The translations under genes were made by a program, and so were the position numbers. DNA of 44,457 nucleotides from Thermomucor indicae-seudaticae. Lineage: Eukaryota; Mucoromycota; Mucoromycetes; Mucorales; Lichtheimiaceae. Location of the stretch: NCBI GenBank assembly GCA_000787465.1, contig JSYX01000277.1, forward strand, positions 1 through 44,457. Reading direction: 5' to 3'. Within the stretch, counting starts at the first letter, position 1; the number at the start of each line of letters is the position of its first letter. Under the pieces are notes generated by a model. The model was not told the origin of the DNA. It did no database searches and saw nothing but the letters and a program-made list of their open reading frames with translations. This document shows, in pieces, positions 12,801 through 27,527 of the stretch.

Positions 12801-15623
12801 GCTTGCTATCCGGTTACAGTGCGTTGCGCGACAAAAAACTGCTCGTACACGTCTGCTGGAGCTGCGTCGAGAAAAGGCGGCGGTCAGAATCCAAACAACT
12901 TGGCGACGATATGCTGCGCGCAAGGCATATCTCGATAAGCAGAGATTCATCGTCGCAATCCAAACCGCTGTGCGCGCGCACTTTGCTCGTCGTGAACTGG
13001 CAAAGCTACGCGAGATCAAGGCCGCGGTTCAGATTCAGAAACTTATTCGGGGATGGTACGTCGGCTGATCACTTGGTGAATCACGGTATCATATTCACAG
13101 TATAAACTGTTAGGCTTGCGCGAAAGCATTATATGGCCCAAAGGAATTTCATTATACAGATTCAGTCTTGCGTTCGTCGAAGAGCTGCGCTCAAGCAATT
13201 GATGGCGCTCCGAGCGGAGGCTCGCTCTGTTAACCACTTCAAGGAAGTGTCATATAAGCTCGAAGCCAAGGTTGTGGAGCTGACACAAAGTTTGACGAAA
13301 CTGAAGAACGATAAACAGTTGGTGGATGAACGAGCGAAGCAGCTCGAAGCGCAAGTCCAGACATGGACAGAAAAGTTTGAGAAAATGGAGAAGAAAGCCA
13401 AGGCATACGAGATCAAACTACAGGAGCCAACAGTACCGCAAGCGCAGTGGGATGAGCTACAGCGAGAACGAGATACTCTACAGAAAGAATACCAAGCTTC
13501 GCTGCAGAAATTGAAGACGCAAGGAAACGAAATCGAAAAGCTCACAGCCCAACTAAACGCCCAAATAGAAGAGAACACACGGTTGCAAAAAGCACTTGAG
13601 GAAGCCAATGAACGAGCTAATAATGCCGCAGATGAAGCTGAAATCGCCGAACTGAGAAACCAGAATGCTGCTCTGAAGGCCCAGTTGACTCAGGCTATGC
13701 GTGCTCCGCGCCGTAGAGACTCGTCTGTGGACACCAGAGGTCTTTCGCCTGCGCCAAACGGTGTTCGAAACTTGTCACCATCACCTGCCAAACCTCTGAC
13801 GACAAATGGTTTCAAAGAAAGCATGGACGCCCGAGCAAGAAGCCGATCGCCTGCAGGAAAGCTCGTTAACCGCAAAGCCCGACGAAACAGCATGGATGGA
13901 GCTGGTATCCGGAATAAGTCGGTGGAGAACCTGCGAAAAGCCGAACAGCTCAATAAAAATCCTCGTCCAACCTCCATTGACCAGTACAGTGCAATTTTTG
14001 GAAGCAAAGCAAGACGGATCAGCCCGGACAGCGTGGATGAAGATCCACTAGAGGAGGTATTTGCTGTAAATCTTTCGACTATGCTCAAAGCCTAACAGAA
14101 CGAACTTAGATCCATAATATTTTGCATGACGAAGATGCTTTGCTGGCGGAAGTTACTGAGGGCTTAATCAAGCACTTGAAGATACCCCTTCCAAGCGTGG
14201 ACAACCCTCCTTCACGAAAAGAAGTCTTCTTCCCTGCGCATATCATTGCTATGTGTGTCACCGAAATGTGGAAACTGTCTTATATACAAGAGTCCGAAAC
14301 CATGCTGTTTGCGGTAATGGACACCATCCAAAAGGGATGCCTGGTACGTTGCTTGTTATTCACTTATAACAAGCCTGATCTAAAGGCTAATTGGATGATA
14401 TCATTCAGAGCTTTACTGGTGAAGCAGCGCTCGTACCGTGCGCTTTCTGGCTGTCGAATGTCCATGAACTGCTGTCTATCATCTGTCAATCTGAGCAAGA
14501 GGTGGATCAAACGATTTTCAGGGACAGTAGCAATGGACAAGCTGCAGTGAACTGGCATGATTTCGAAAAGCTTGTGGCAACGGTCAAATTCGAGTTACAA
14601 TGCCTTGAAGATAATATCTTTCACGCTTGGATGAAAGAATTGAAGCGAAGGCTCAACAAAATGATCGTGCCAGCTGTTGTGGAAAGTCAATCGCTGCCGG
14701 GCTTTATTACTTCTGACACTGGAAGGTTCTTTAACAAGCTTTTGACGGGTTCTTCTCAGCCAAGTTTCAAGATGGATGATCTGCTGAATTTTCTCAACAA
14801 GATATGGCGAACAATGGAATGCTACTACCTTGAGTCATCTGTCATGAACCAGGTCCTAACAGAACTGCTCAAGATGATTGGCGTTTCTGCTTTCAATGAC
14901 CTTTTGATGCGCAAGAACTTCTCTTCCTGGAAAAGAGGTAAAAAAGAGGGCGCGCTATGGATGGCGTACAACGGTTTCTAATTATACAAACCAGCGATGC
15001 AAATTCAATACAACATTAGTCGTATTGAAGATTGGTGCAAGAACCATGACCTACCGGAAGGAGCGCTTCAGCTGGAGCATCTGATGCAGACAACGAAACT
15101 TTTGCAGCTTAAAAAGGTACGTAAACTGTAGGCGTGCATATGAACACATTTCTTAACTGCAAATTAAAAATAGAGTTCCGTGGAGGATATCGAAAACATT
15201 TACGATGTTTGTTGGGTACTGTCGCCCACGCAGATTCAGAAGCTTATATCCAATTATCACGTTGCAGATTATGAGGTTCGTTTCCTGGTCGTTATTCGCT
15301 TTTTAAGGTATTCCTAACTTTTGGTTATCGTAGGAACCCATCAAACCGGAGATATTGAAGGCTGTAGCAGGTCACGTTGTCGCTGGAGACAGCAGCGATG
15401 TTTTATTGCTTGACGCTGTGCCTATTGACGATACGATGAATCCATTTGAAATACCTGCTCCTCGGCAAAGTGAAGTGCAGTATTACCTACCTGCATGGGT
15501 ATGTTGAAAAGATATTATGTCCAGTGAATAATCCACTAAGTCCTCTTCGAAATATAGATAAATCTAACACATCTTCGGTCTCTGACGATTCTTCTACAGA
15601 AGGATCGCCCGCACGTCCTGTAA
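9801..15623 (+). CDS. MYO2: Class V myosin heavy chain
   Basis: This actin-based motor carries vesicles and organelles to growth sites. The 18 exons are 9801-9965, 10010-10154, 10224-10461, 10523-10650, 10703-10902, 10963-11562, 11616-11756, 11809-12090, 12148-12210, 12274-12627, 12691-13055, 13114-14056, 14110-14343, 14409-14937, 14995-15116, 15174-15275, 15334-15498 and 15558-15623 (1613 residues). An SH3-like N-terminus precedes the motor, with P-loop GESGAGKT at 181-188 and the actin-binding [13 protein letters not shown]. Six IQ motifs follow (for example [28 protein letters not shown]), then coiled coil, a serine/arginine-rich linker (about 1060-1205) and a DIL cargo-binding domain. The last intron matters: reading through it gives a stop at 15505, but splicing restores the conserved [13 protein letters not shown] end. 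Intron 1, at 44 nt, is the shortest in the window; two donors are GTTCGT. Confidence 0.95.
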
Positions 15624-18600
15624 CCTTTGTATATAAATCTCGCGCTCGTGCAGATTGTATCTATACCATAGTGTCTATTTTATTACATATAAATTTGGAA
15701 TATATGATTTTTCGGCCTATCATGTGCATTGGATATGCGTCCACAACTTCGTATTTGCGATCTTGCTGTATGTCTGTGGAGTCTCACTTTCTTTTTAACC
15801 TTTGTGCGGTTGTAATCTTTTGCTCACTATACTTCAACTGGCAGCGTCTTTGTAGAGTCGCTGGTATCTAAAATTGTTTTCAAACAAAGCTTAAGATGCC
15901 ACATGAGCCAAATAAAAATAATGTCAACGGCCGTAGCTAGAAGCTTGTTTCCGTATCTTTAATGGAAAGGACCTCAATATTCTTTGTTTCCCCTGTACGG
16001 CAGAGAGGTATACAATACGATGAGAAGCACTCGCAACAGCTTGACACATAACAAATGCCTCATAATGTTACAGCACCCTTTGTAAAGTCTTTTGTGAGAT
16101 GTTAGGCAAACGCGTCGTCTTTCCCGCGAATAAATATTACCACGAATTCCAGCTTTATGTCATCTATGACATTTAATTGGAAGTCGTTGTTAGCTAGGCG
16201 TCTGTCAATTCTTTAAAAAAAAGCTTCGACGTTGGTATTCATACGAGAAACTAAGTAAGCTGATACAATAATGGTAGAGCTGTACTTTACGAGCATGCTC
16301 AAGCGGGGATCTTTTGTGAAACCCTACGCCACTTTTGCCCCTAATCGGTGTCAAAATTTTATAGGCGACCCTAGTGTCATCAAAATTAGTACGCTAGTAA
16401 GATATAAGGATAATGTTCATTTACTTGCAATTTGCAGGACTTGTTTCAACCCCCATGTCGCAGAGGCGTACAGACAGACATAAGAAAAATACACGGAAGT
16501 CTTTTTTTGAGTCTTGTTCTTTATCTGTTTGAATTTTATGAACATAAGGTGCTTTGGGAAGGCAGCATGCCTTAATAAAGTCAGGGGCATTTCTGTCCTC
16601 GGACCTTTGGATGAAAGTGACAATTTTCGGTCGCACTTCAGGCTTACCATCGTTGACGTTAAACACACCAAAGAAAACTACACATCCAAAGCTTTCATTT
16701 CATATGTGGCACGCCACGCAGCGGTGAACAAAACCTTGATAGTAGTCAATTCAAATATGGCCATTTCTGTACCTGAGTTTGAATGAGCACCATTAATTTT
16801 AATTTTTTCAAATGAATTCTGCCTCTTTCTCAACTTCAATAACAGGATAAAACAGAGGCTCATCAATTTCTTTGCTTTTATTCTTATTTATATGTTTCTT
16901 TGAGTACACACCAACGCCGTCACTGCAAAGGTTATAAGTTAATAAACAATGAATGATTGCGAAGAACTTTCTTATCATAGCTTCGCAAGTTGTCTAAAGA
17001 GTTCCGAGTCAAAGCTGGTTGTCACCGGCAATGGGTATCCAAAATTATGCTTCCCTTGCACAACTTTTCACTTTTTTCCTTAAAAAAAACTACTCTATAA
17101 AGTGGCCGCATACATACAAAAAGTTCGAAGTGACAGAATTTAAAACAATTGTTAAGTTCTCTAAGGTGCCGATCTATTGCACACACACGTTCGTAAATTT
17201 TCAGGGCCCTCGTCCAATACTTTCAGTATGTTCAAGTTGACGTACCAAATTGGTTGCTATTTTTCTGATAAGAGGTCCCTAAGAATATATCATGGGAGTC
17301 AAATTTGGACTTTAAAAATGTAAAAGCGTTTTTTTTATAACGATGACGGAGGAAGAAAAATCAGGGGTTTATAGTGACACAGTGTCATATTTAAAGTTTG
17401 TAGACAGCATGGATAGCCGACGCCACACCCTCCGATTTCTGTGCCTTATCTTCTCGAACTCGGCGGACAGAGGTGCCTTTATGAATATATGGATTAAAAA
17501 AGTAATTGCCTTCAAAATTTTCGCCTATGTTAAATTACCCGCAATTGCAAAAACCCGCAGATCGTTCCTTTTACCACTCCCAAATCAGTTCTTTCCGGGG
17601 GGAGTATACTGATCGGAACTGTACCATTCGGTACAGGCGATCGTACTGCAAATCCATTTTGAAGATTTTTGCCCGAAGTCTAATAACAGAATGTCTTCTT
17701 TATACCCCTTTTGAGAGAATTCTTCTGTAGTTTTATGTGTTATTTCCACAGAAGGCTATGGGAATGCTGTGGTCTTGTCCATGTTGCGTCGTATCGTGTA
17801 ATAATATTTATTTGATCAAGTCATTGCTGATCAGTTGTATTTATATTTGCCCTTCTTTTACTCCTTCCGCGATGCGCCCCAAGATCTTGTGTGACAGTTA
17901 AAGGAAGGCAGAGTCCGATCCATTGAAAAATGTATTCTTGAATAGCGAAAGTAGCGCATGCATTTTCTACACCAATCTACATCGAAACAGAGTTTGATTA
18001 TTTAAGACCTGAAAAAATCAGCAGGGATAGGGATGACTAGCTTTGTTTACTCTTTGCACAAGCGAAACAGTTTACCGACCTCATAACAATCCTTGCAACA
18101 TGCAACATCATGTATTAGAACTTGTCGATGTCTGTCAGAAGAGCGTTTATGTAGTGCATACAAAAAGGAGTTCTCTGGCGCGAAATTTGACATGAAAAAC
18201 GCATGACCTTGATTTTCCATTTATTTAATCTCTGCACTTTACGTTTCCTCTGTATATCTCGTTGTTATTCTACTCGTCAAAGGAGCGGATATATGTGCTC
18301 GCTTGCAAAATGTTTCTACAGTCGTGCAATTTATCAGGTATTTTGATGTTCCGGCAGCCCACTTGCCGCATGCAACGGGACATGCTTTCTTTTCTGAAAC
18401 TCTTTGTATCTTATTGTGAGGGACCCCAGCATTCTCTGGGAAACCAGTACAAACGACAAGATAAGGCTAGATTAAAGTAAATAAGAAGGAAATATATAGC
18501 CAGAAGTCAGGTAAAAAGAAACACAAGTGAAAAGACATATAACGGCCAGTGATTTCTCCTGCCCTCTGCCGTCCCGACTGGATCTTCTCTGAAACTGTCC

Positions 18601-18694
18601 CTGATTGTTCCTGGAATTTTTTGCAGTCACTTGCCTTTGAAACTTTTGAGGACGTCCTCCATCGCGTTTACTGTTTCTGCGCCTTCCAAACGAA
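15624..18694. other. 3-kb AT-rich intergenic region
   Basis: No gene is supported between the myosin stop and the MCM6 start. The longest frames (for example 17343-17612 plus, 16514-16786 plus) are antisense to other open frames and lack splice signals or motifs. A minus-strand frame through about 16700-16421 contains FNVNDGKPEVRPKIVTFIQR and reads somewhat like protein, but nothing upstream or downstream extends it. A 13-bp palindrome, TGACACAGTGTCA, sits at 17375-17387. This is the largest spacer in the window and could hide an unrecognised non-coding transcript. Confidence 0.5.
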
Positions 18695-22165
<3,471 letters not shown>

Positions 22166-22596
22166 CCCTAGTCCCTTTTATGTACTTGTTTTTATCCTAT
22201 GCATTTTTTATTCTTAAATCACGTATCTGCTTTCTTTGCAGTAACGATGTGTAAATATACTGTATAAGTAGCCAAACTATTTCCGTCTCTCAAATGCGGT
22301 TGCGCGTTTGTTCAGCTTGCGGACCATACGAAGGAGCAACGCAGGCCTTGCCAGGAGAAACAATCCAGTCATGTATAGCTTATTGCTGCTACTGCAGCGT
22401 GTCTGAGAAGCAGCAGATACTGCCCCTAATAAGCGTCTGCAGTCTATCAAGCCTTCAAGAACAATGCTGGTATTGCAGACGGTGCTTAAAGAGAATTCTT
22501 TAACAATAGCCTTGTAGTCTTATGTAAAGAAAACATCCCAGTCCCTGTTTTATGGTGAAGATGGTATTTACAGTAAGCTTCATCACTACTAATGCG
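22166..22596. other. Convergent 3' spacer between MCM6 and UNC-45
   Basis: About 430 bp separate two facing stop codons. Open frames exist on both strands (plus 22294-22503; minus about 22513-22277), overlapping each other, without motifs. The segment probably contains both 3' untranslated regions. Confidence 0.5.
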
Positions 22597-24994
22597 TCAT
22601 GCTTTAATTTGCACGTGGAGTTCCGCAAACATTTTCAAAACCTCTACAGCAGCCTTCTGCACGACAGCGTCTTTGCTTTGTTTCACAATAGTTACCAGCA
22701 TAGTATGCGCGTTTTCTCGAGCGAAATTCTGAGCGGCTTCCTTCCCCAGATGTGCAAGCATGCAACGGATGATTTCGATACCTCTATGCTGCACGGCCGC
22801 CGTCTCATCAGGCGATACCGTCCTTGTTATTCGCTCGTAACCCTTGTCAACTTTTGCCATTCTCTGACACGCCTCTGGACTGTTCCCAAGAATGGCCAGA
22901 GCGCCTGATGCCGCACGCCGAGTAGCTTCGTCTTCATGATCTGCCAATATCATAAGGAGACGTAATCGGTTCGAACTCTTGCTGTACGTTGTAAATACTG
23001 ACTCGTTAAAAGTCATGTTGCAAATCATTTCCGTTGCTGCTCTCTGCACCATATCGTGATTGGACAGTTGCAGGTTTTCAAACATGGATACACCACCTTC
23101 GTCTACAAGCTTTTGCCGGATACTGTCATCCACTGACGCCATATTCGTCAATGCCATTAATCCTTCAAACTGCTGTAACGTTGTCCCGTTCTTACACAGC
23201 CCCAGCAGTGGACGTGCCAGTTCCAAGCAAGTCTGTGAGCCAAAAGCCAGTCTTGGATCTGTAGTGATCGCCAGCCGGGCTGCAGCCTGAGCAGCTACAG
23301 TTGCAAAATCGGCTTGCTTCTCCACCGCCAGCGGTACTAACGCCTTGGCGATGCCCTGCTGAAGCAATTTTCCCCTCGTGGACTGTGGCGTGACGACATT
23401 CAGACACGTCTGAGCAGCCGCTGCTTTAAGGTTTTGACTACTGTTCTTTGCGAAGGTGATAAGTGCTAATGCGACACCCTGCTCCACGACAGCTCGTACT
23501 CGGTTGTCGACGGCTGTATCGCGCTCGCGTGGGTCGTCGTCTTCGGCAGACGTCGACTGCCCCTTTTTACCTTTCGCGTTTGCCAAGTCTCGCAGTTTCT
23601 TCATCTGTTTTTGCTCCTCCGTCAGTAACGGCCTGTACATGGTAACATTGGCCAGAATGGTGGCGATTCCGAACAATAAGGTAGTATTGTTAGTGTCCGC
23701 TACTTGGAGGCTCAGCGCGACCAAGCTTTTAAGCAAGACCGGGTCGTTTGCGACCGTTTCCTTGGTATCAGGCTTCAAAGATGAGTACGCTAAAGCTTCC
23801 ACTGCGTTTAAAAGAACCGGCGTCTGCTGTATCTTGAAGTTCTTGATCGTTTGGATCATCCCGTCCGTCAGTTGAGCGTCGCCGTGACTAGCCTGGCTCA
23901 TAGCATTGGTTAATGACTCGCTGCCTTTATCATCGTCTGTCGCATCGTACTTTTGCTGGGCTTGAAGTTTTGTCAATGCGTTGCTCGCCGCCGCCTTAAG
24001 TCGATCGTCCTTGGATCGTGTTGCAGTCTTTGCAAGCCATTGGCTTCCGTACTTGACTATCAGTTTCTGGCAGGTTTTGTCGGAGGATGCGATCGCCATC
24101 ACATCAGTCATGGCAATTTGCACAGGCAGGATTTCAAACTCAATCACATCCATCATTTCTTCCACGACACCCTCCTGACTCAAAATAGCCGCGCCAACAG
24201 TCATGCTCGTCTGAAAGATTGCGTGCAGAGTACGATAAGCGAGTATTTTGTCAGCATTCTTGCCGCTATCAATACACCGAGAAAAGCACTGTGCACAAGT
24301 TTCGATGATCGTCTGCATGGGGTATCCGTCCGCTTTTGGCGGTGGGTTCAGTATTTTGGTGAGAATCACGAATGCAGTGGCCTTGACCTGACTGTCGGTA
24401 TCCTCAGACCCGCAAGCACGTAAAACGTCGATAAACTCGGCTGATTGTACAAAAGCTTTCACGTGAGATGTGCTTCCCGTTGAAACGCGCTGCAAGTAGC
24501 TCGAAAATTTCTCGACATCTGGATCTCGCGCTTTAACAGGCTCTGGCGTTGATGCTGGGGCCGTCGTTGGTTGTGATAGTAACTGTTGTATTAGCTGCTT
24601 TGCATCTTCGTTTGTCCGGTCCCTTTTTATAGCGATTTGTAGATCGTTTCGCGCAAGGTCCAGTCGTCCTTGATTCTGATAAACCTGTGCCCGCTGGTAA
24701 AGGAGAGCTGAGACGAGTTTGTCGTTATTGCTATTCTCTTGGAGCTCTATATGCAAGGAATGTTAATAACTATATATTGTCTGATCCGTGTTTTCACGTA
24801 CCTCTAGTCAAGTTCTCCAACTTTTCTTCGAGCTACAAATAAGCTCGTTAGTAAGCTTCATAAAGAATATCCATAAAAAACGAGATTAACTTCAGCTAAC
24901 CTGTACGTTGTCTAGAAACAGCGAATTGTGAGCACAATTTGAACGTCATGATCTGTCGCGATCCTTCCCCATCATGTCGCTTACCTTCTGACAT
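22597..24994 (-). CDS. SHE4: UCS-domain myosin chaperone (UNC-45/She4/Cro1 type)
   Basis: This cytosolic chaperone folds and stabilises myosin motor heads. Minus-strand exons are 24994-24985 (10 nt of coding sequence), 24911-24901 (an 11-nt micro-exon), 24832-24802 and 24746-22597, giving 733 residues that begin MSEDNVQLEEKLENL. Other starts nearby put a stop in frame, and only this chain of splices joins an ATG to the conserved body. Residues about 20-65 form one TPR-like helix pair (LVSALLYQRAQVYQNQGR), consistent with fungal family members, which lack the full three-TPR module of animals. The rest is an array of armadillo-type helical repeats ending in the UCS region. Its likely client, myosin V, is encoded about 7 kb to the left. 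The start codon lies 84 bp from that of the divergent gene. Confidence 0.85.
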
Positions 24995-25078
24995 GGAGTG
25001 AAAGAGGTCTGAGTCTGGCGCCTCAACTGTCGGACCGGGAAGCTATATTTATTTTTTCCCTTATTCAAGTCAGAGTGC
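24995..25078. promoter_or_regulatory. Compact bidirectional promoter
   Basis: Only 84 bp lie between the UNC-45 start codon (minus, 24994) and the next start codon (plus, 25079). The segment has a GC-rich half and an AT-rich half containing AGCTATATTTATTTTTT at about 25040-25056. Any core promoter elements of both genes must lie here or within the short first exons and introns. Shared regulation is inferred from geometry alone. Confidence 0.5.
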
Positions 25079-25884
25079 ATGGCGCTTAGTATTGGGACCG
25101 TGAAAAGACGGCTTGAATCAACTCTGGAAGACTTTCAACGCGCTCGAAAAGCGTGGCATGAGCTTGGAACGGACGGTTTTTCTGCAGCTAACGCTCTGGT
25201 CAATGCTGTCATTCAATCGAGGTGCGCGTTAGTTCTTTTGCATTGACTTCCTCGAAGCCTCATGTCTTTTCACTGGTTAGTAAAGATATGCTGATCAGTC
25301 AGCCTACTGGCATCCTGCCCTGACGCGTGAATTCCCTGACATTGTCCGGGACTACCAAGAAAAGATGCAGCACATCGTGAATCAACATCAGGAAAAAGTT
25401 CAAGCCTTTGTGCAAAAAATGGTGAATCAGTGGGAATGTTTGTTTATTCCGCGCATTTCTTGTGTCACTAAAACCAAGGGGTTAGGCTAGACAGCTTGCT
25501 AAAATGAAACTTCAGGTCCAGGAGTTACATGCACTTTGTAGGCGTTTAACTGATCAGCACGGAGAAAATTACGTACAGACAGTGCCTCTGTATAAAACTT
25601 GCCCGATTCAGGTCTATGGTAAGTTACCAAGAAAAAGAACAATTGAGGAAGTTATACTAAGTTTGGCCTCGTAAGACAAAAGATTAGAGGAAATAGTTCA
25701 AATGTACTCAGAAGCCATGGAAACTCTGTCCTCCCTGGCAGGAAGCAAGGGATTCGTGAAAATTAAGAGCCGCGAGGAAGGTCTGGCACTGCTGTCCGTG
25801 TGGATGAACAATCCAAACATAGACGAAATTACTATAAACGAATTCTTAAGTATCTGCGAAACCGAGATTTATTCGAAAGCATAA
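25079..25884 (+). CDS. CK2-substrate/AIRIM (C1orf109)-like protein
   Basis: Four exons, 25079-25221, 25286-25421, 25486-25618 and 25688-25884, encode 202 residues, predicted all-helical. Intron 1 has an unusual GTGCGC donor and an AAAG acceptor; it was chosen because it is the only nearby splice that keeps the frame (QSR|YADQSAYWHPALTREFPD). The protein shows the layout of the family of human C1orf109 (AIRIM, about 203 residues, a partner of the AFG2 ATPase in 60S ribosome maturation): an N-terminal helix, a conserved FPD motif (EFPDIVRDYQEKM here) and a C-terminal IVQMYSEAMETL-type helix. Sequence identity looks low, so the assignment is tentative; it could also be an uncharacterised coiled-coil protein. 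It shares a very short promoter with the UNC-45 gene. Confidence 0.5.
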
Positions 25885-27527
25885 TACCTGTAAATATGAT
25901 CACTCATTCTAACATTTTTTTCTCTTTGAAATAAGTTTTAATATGAGCATAAATACACATGGTTTATTTAGCATTTTTTGCAATATGCTTTGGAGTCATA
26001 AAGCCCGTCGAGACAAAGTTGACATACTAGATGCTTCTGCTTCTACTCATAGGCAAGATTATTACAAGAACGCAGAGGCATAGCTGTACGTAAGCACAAA
26101 ACACCTTTCGGATAGTATACAAGGCAGTTTACGCTGCTCCGTTGCATCGACCGTGCCAGAGTAAAAACAGATCATGAAGTTAAATCATATCTCCATTGTT
26201 CGGTAGTACTCTGCTAGAATTTCAGTAAAGTATGATATAAAGGAAAGACAATTATATATGTTACACAAGTGGAGCCATTTAGGAGAAACCCGCAGTAGGC
26301 GGCTGTCAATTTTTTGGAAGTGCCCCTGAAAAATTAGATGACCAGTCACACAAGGCTGCCTTCTTGTACATCTAAACATCGTCCTTCTGCTCTGAAACCG
26401 AATCTTACTATAGCGAAAAACTGCAAAAAGCAACTATCTTAAATGAACGTCAGGCAATATATTACATTACGGAAAGCAAAGCAGGAAAGGAAACATTGAC
26501 AGACCGTATACTGCCCAGAGCTTATTTTTCTTCCATGTCCGCGACCTACCCCGTATCCGGAATTCTGTGTTTACATGTCTAGCTTTCGTATTTAACAAGC
26601 TTTTTTCACCCAATACGCTGATTTGTGGGAGTGTTAAATAACACCACAATTGTATCTACATGAGCTTTTAAATGAATTTCGTGCTAAAAGCTGAAGAGCA
26701 GATTAGCTATGGCACTAAAAAAAATCAGTTCTATTTCACTCGTTGTACTCACTGCTAAATCAGTTTCCATATTTCACGTCCGTAAAGGCTAAAAGGCTGC
26801 TGCCACGCCGACGGATTGTGAAGAATTTTCTTCCATCTTGGATCACTTATGAAGTTATCAAGCGACATATGGCAATCTTTGGAAATATGGAAACGGCAAT
26901 ATTTAAACTGAACGTGCGAGTAATAATGATGGGTGGAACATACTATATATGCGTGTTCGAATTTCGACAGATATAAGGCCTGTGTTTATTATCAGGCTTT
27001 TGTCAAATTAAGCATATCTGACATGCTTATAGCTCTATGAATTATGAGTATTTCTGCGTACTCTTTGACCGATGTGATTTTACGGGCAAAGAAAATCGCC
27101 AAAAGCACGAAAGGTTATTAAGGATAGAGTGACAGAGGTGAGCAAGCAAAGACTGATATGACGTATTGCGATGAAGAAGGATTCCGAGTGAAGAGAATTG
27201 GCGATAGTCACATTGCTCATCAGCCAGCAGAAGGTTTGGGTCAAACACAAAGAAGATCGAGTAGTCGCTTCAGGAGGTGCAAACGAGTTCTTTGAATACT
27301 AGTGCGCAGTCAGGACGTTAGCACTGATTCTGACTCCAATATCGTACAATAAACCAGAAAAGCCTTGGTCAGCAGGATAATTGATTGACATTTGAGTTTT
27401 CTTCTTCAATCCCAACGTCCTTCCACTTGCGCCAACCAGTCAACAGGCTGCAAATGCAATTTCAAACGCAGCGGCTTCGTAATTTGATTTTCTGCCTCCC
27501 GCAGTTGGTCTCTTTCAAACGTTCAAC
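25885..27527. other. AT-rich intergenic region
   Basis: No gene is supported over 1.6 kb. A 13-bp perfect inverted repeat (GTTTCCATATTTC at 26763-26775 and its complement at 26882-26894) encloses 106 bp. A short plus-strand frame from an ATG at 27159 (MTYCDEEGFRVKRIGDSH...) runs 45 codons and is basic and serine-rich at its end; it could be chance. The last 150 bp are the likely 5' region of the cyclophilin gene. Confidence 0.5.

Noticed and set aside
13162..13608. 148-codon minus-strand frame
   Set aside because: It is antisense to the coiled-coil exon of myosin V; its serine/cysteine-rich reading is the mirror of glutamate- and lysine-rich codons.
15499..15507. Stop codon TGA as the natural end of myosin V
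   Set aside because: GTATGT at 15499 is a strong donor, and splicing to 15558 restores the conserved LPAWINLTHL ending, so this stop is intronic.
16421..16700. Minus-strand open frame with protein-like composition
   Set aside because: It cannot be extended by splicing in either direction and resembles no family, so chance is the more likely explanation.
22277..22513. Open frames on both strands in the MCM6/UNC-45 spacer
   Set aside because: They overlap each other, lack motifs, and both flanking genes are complete without them.
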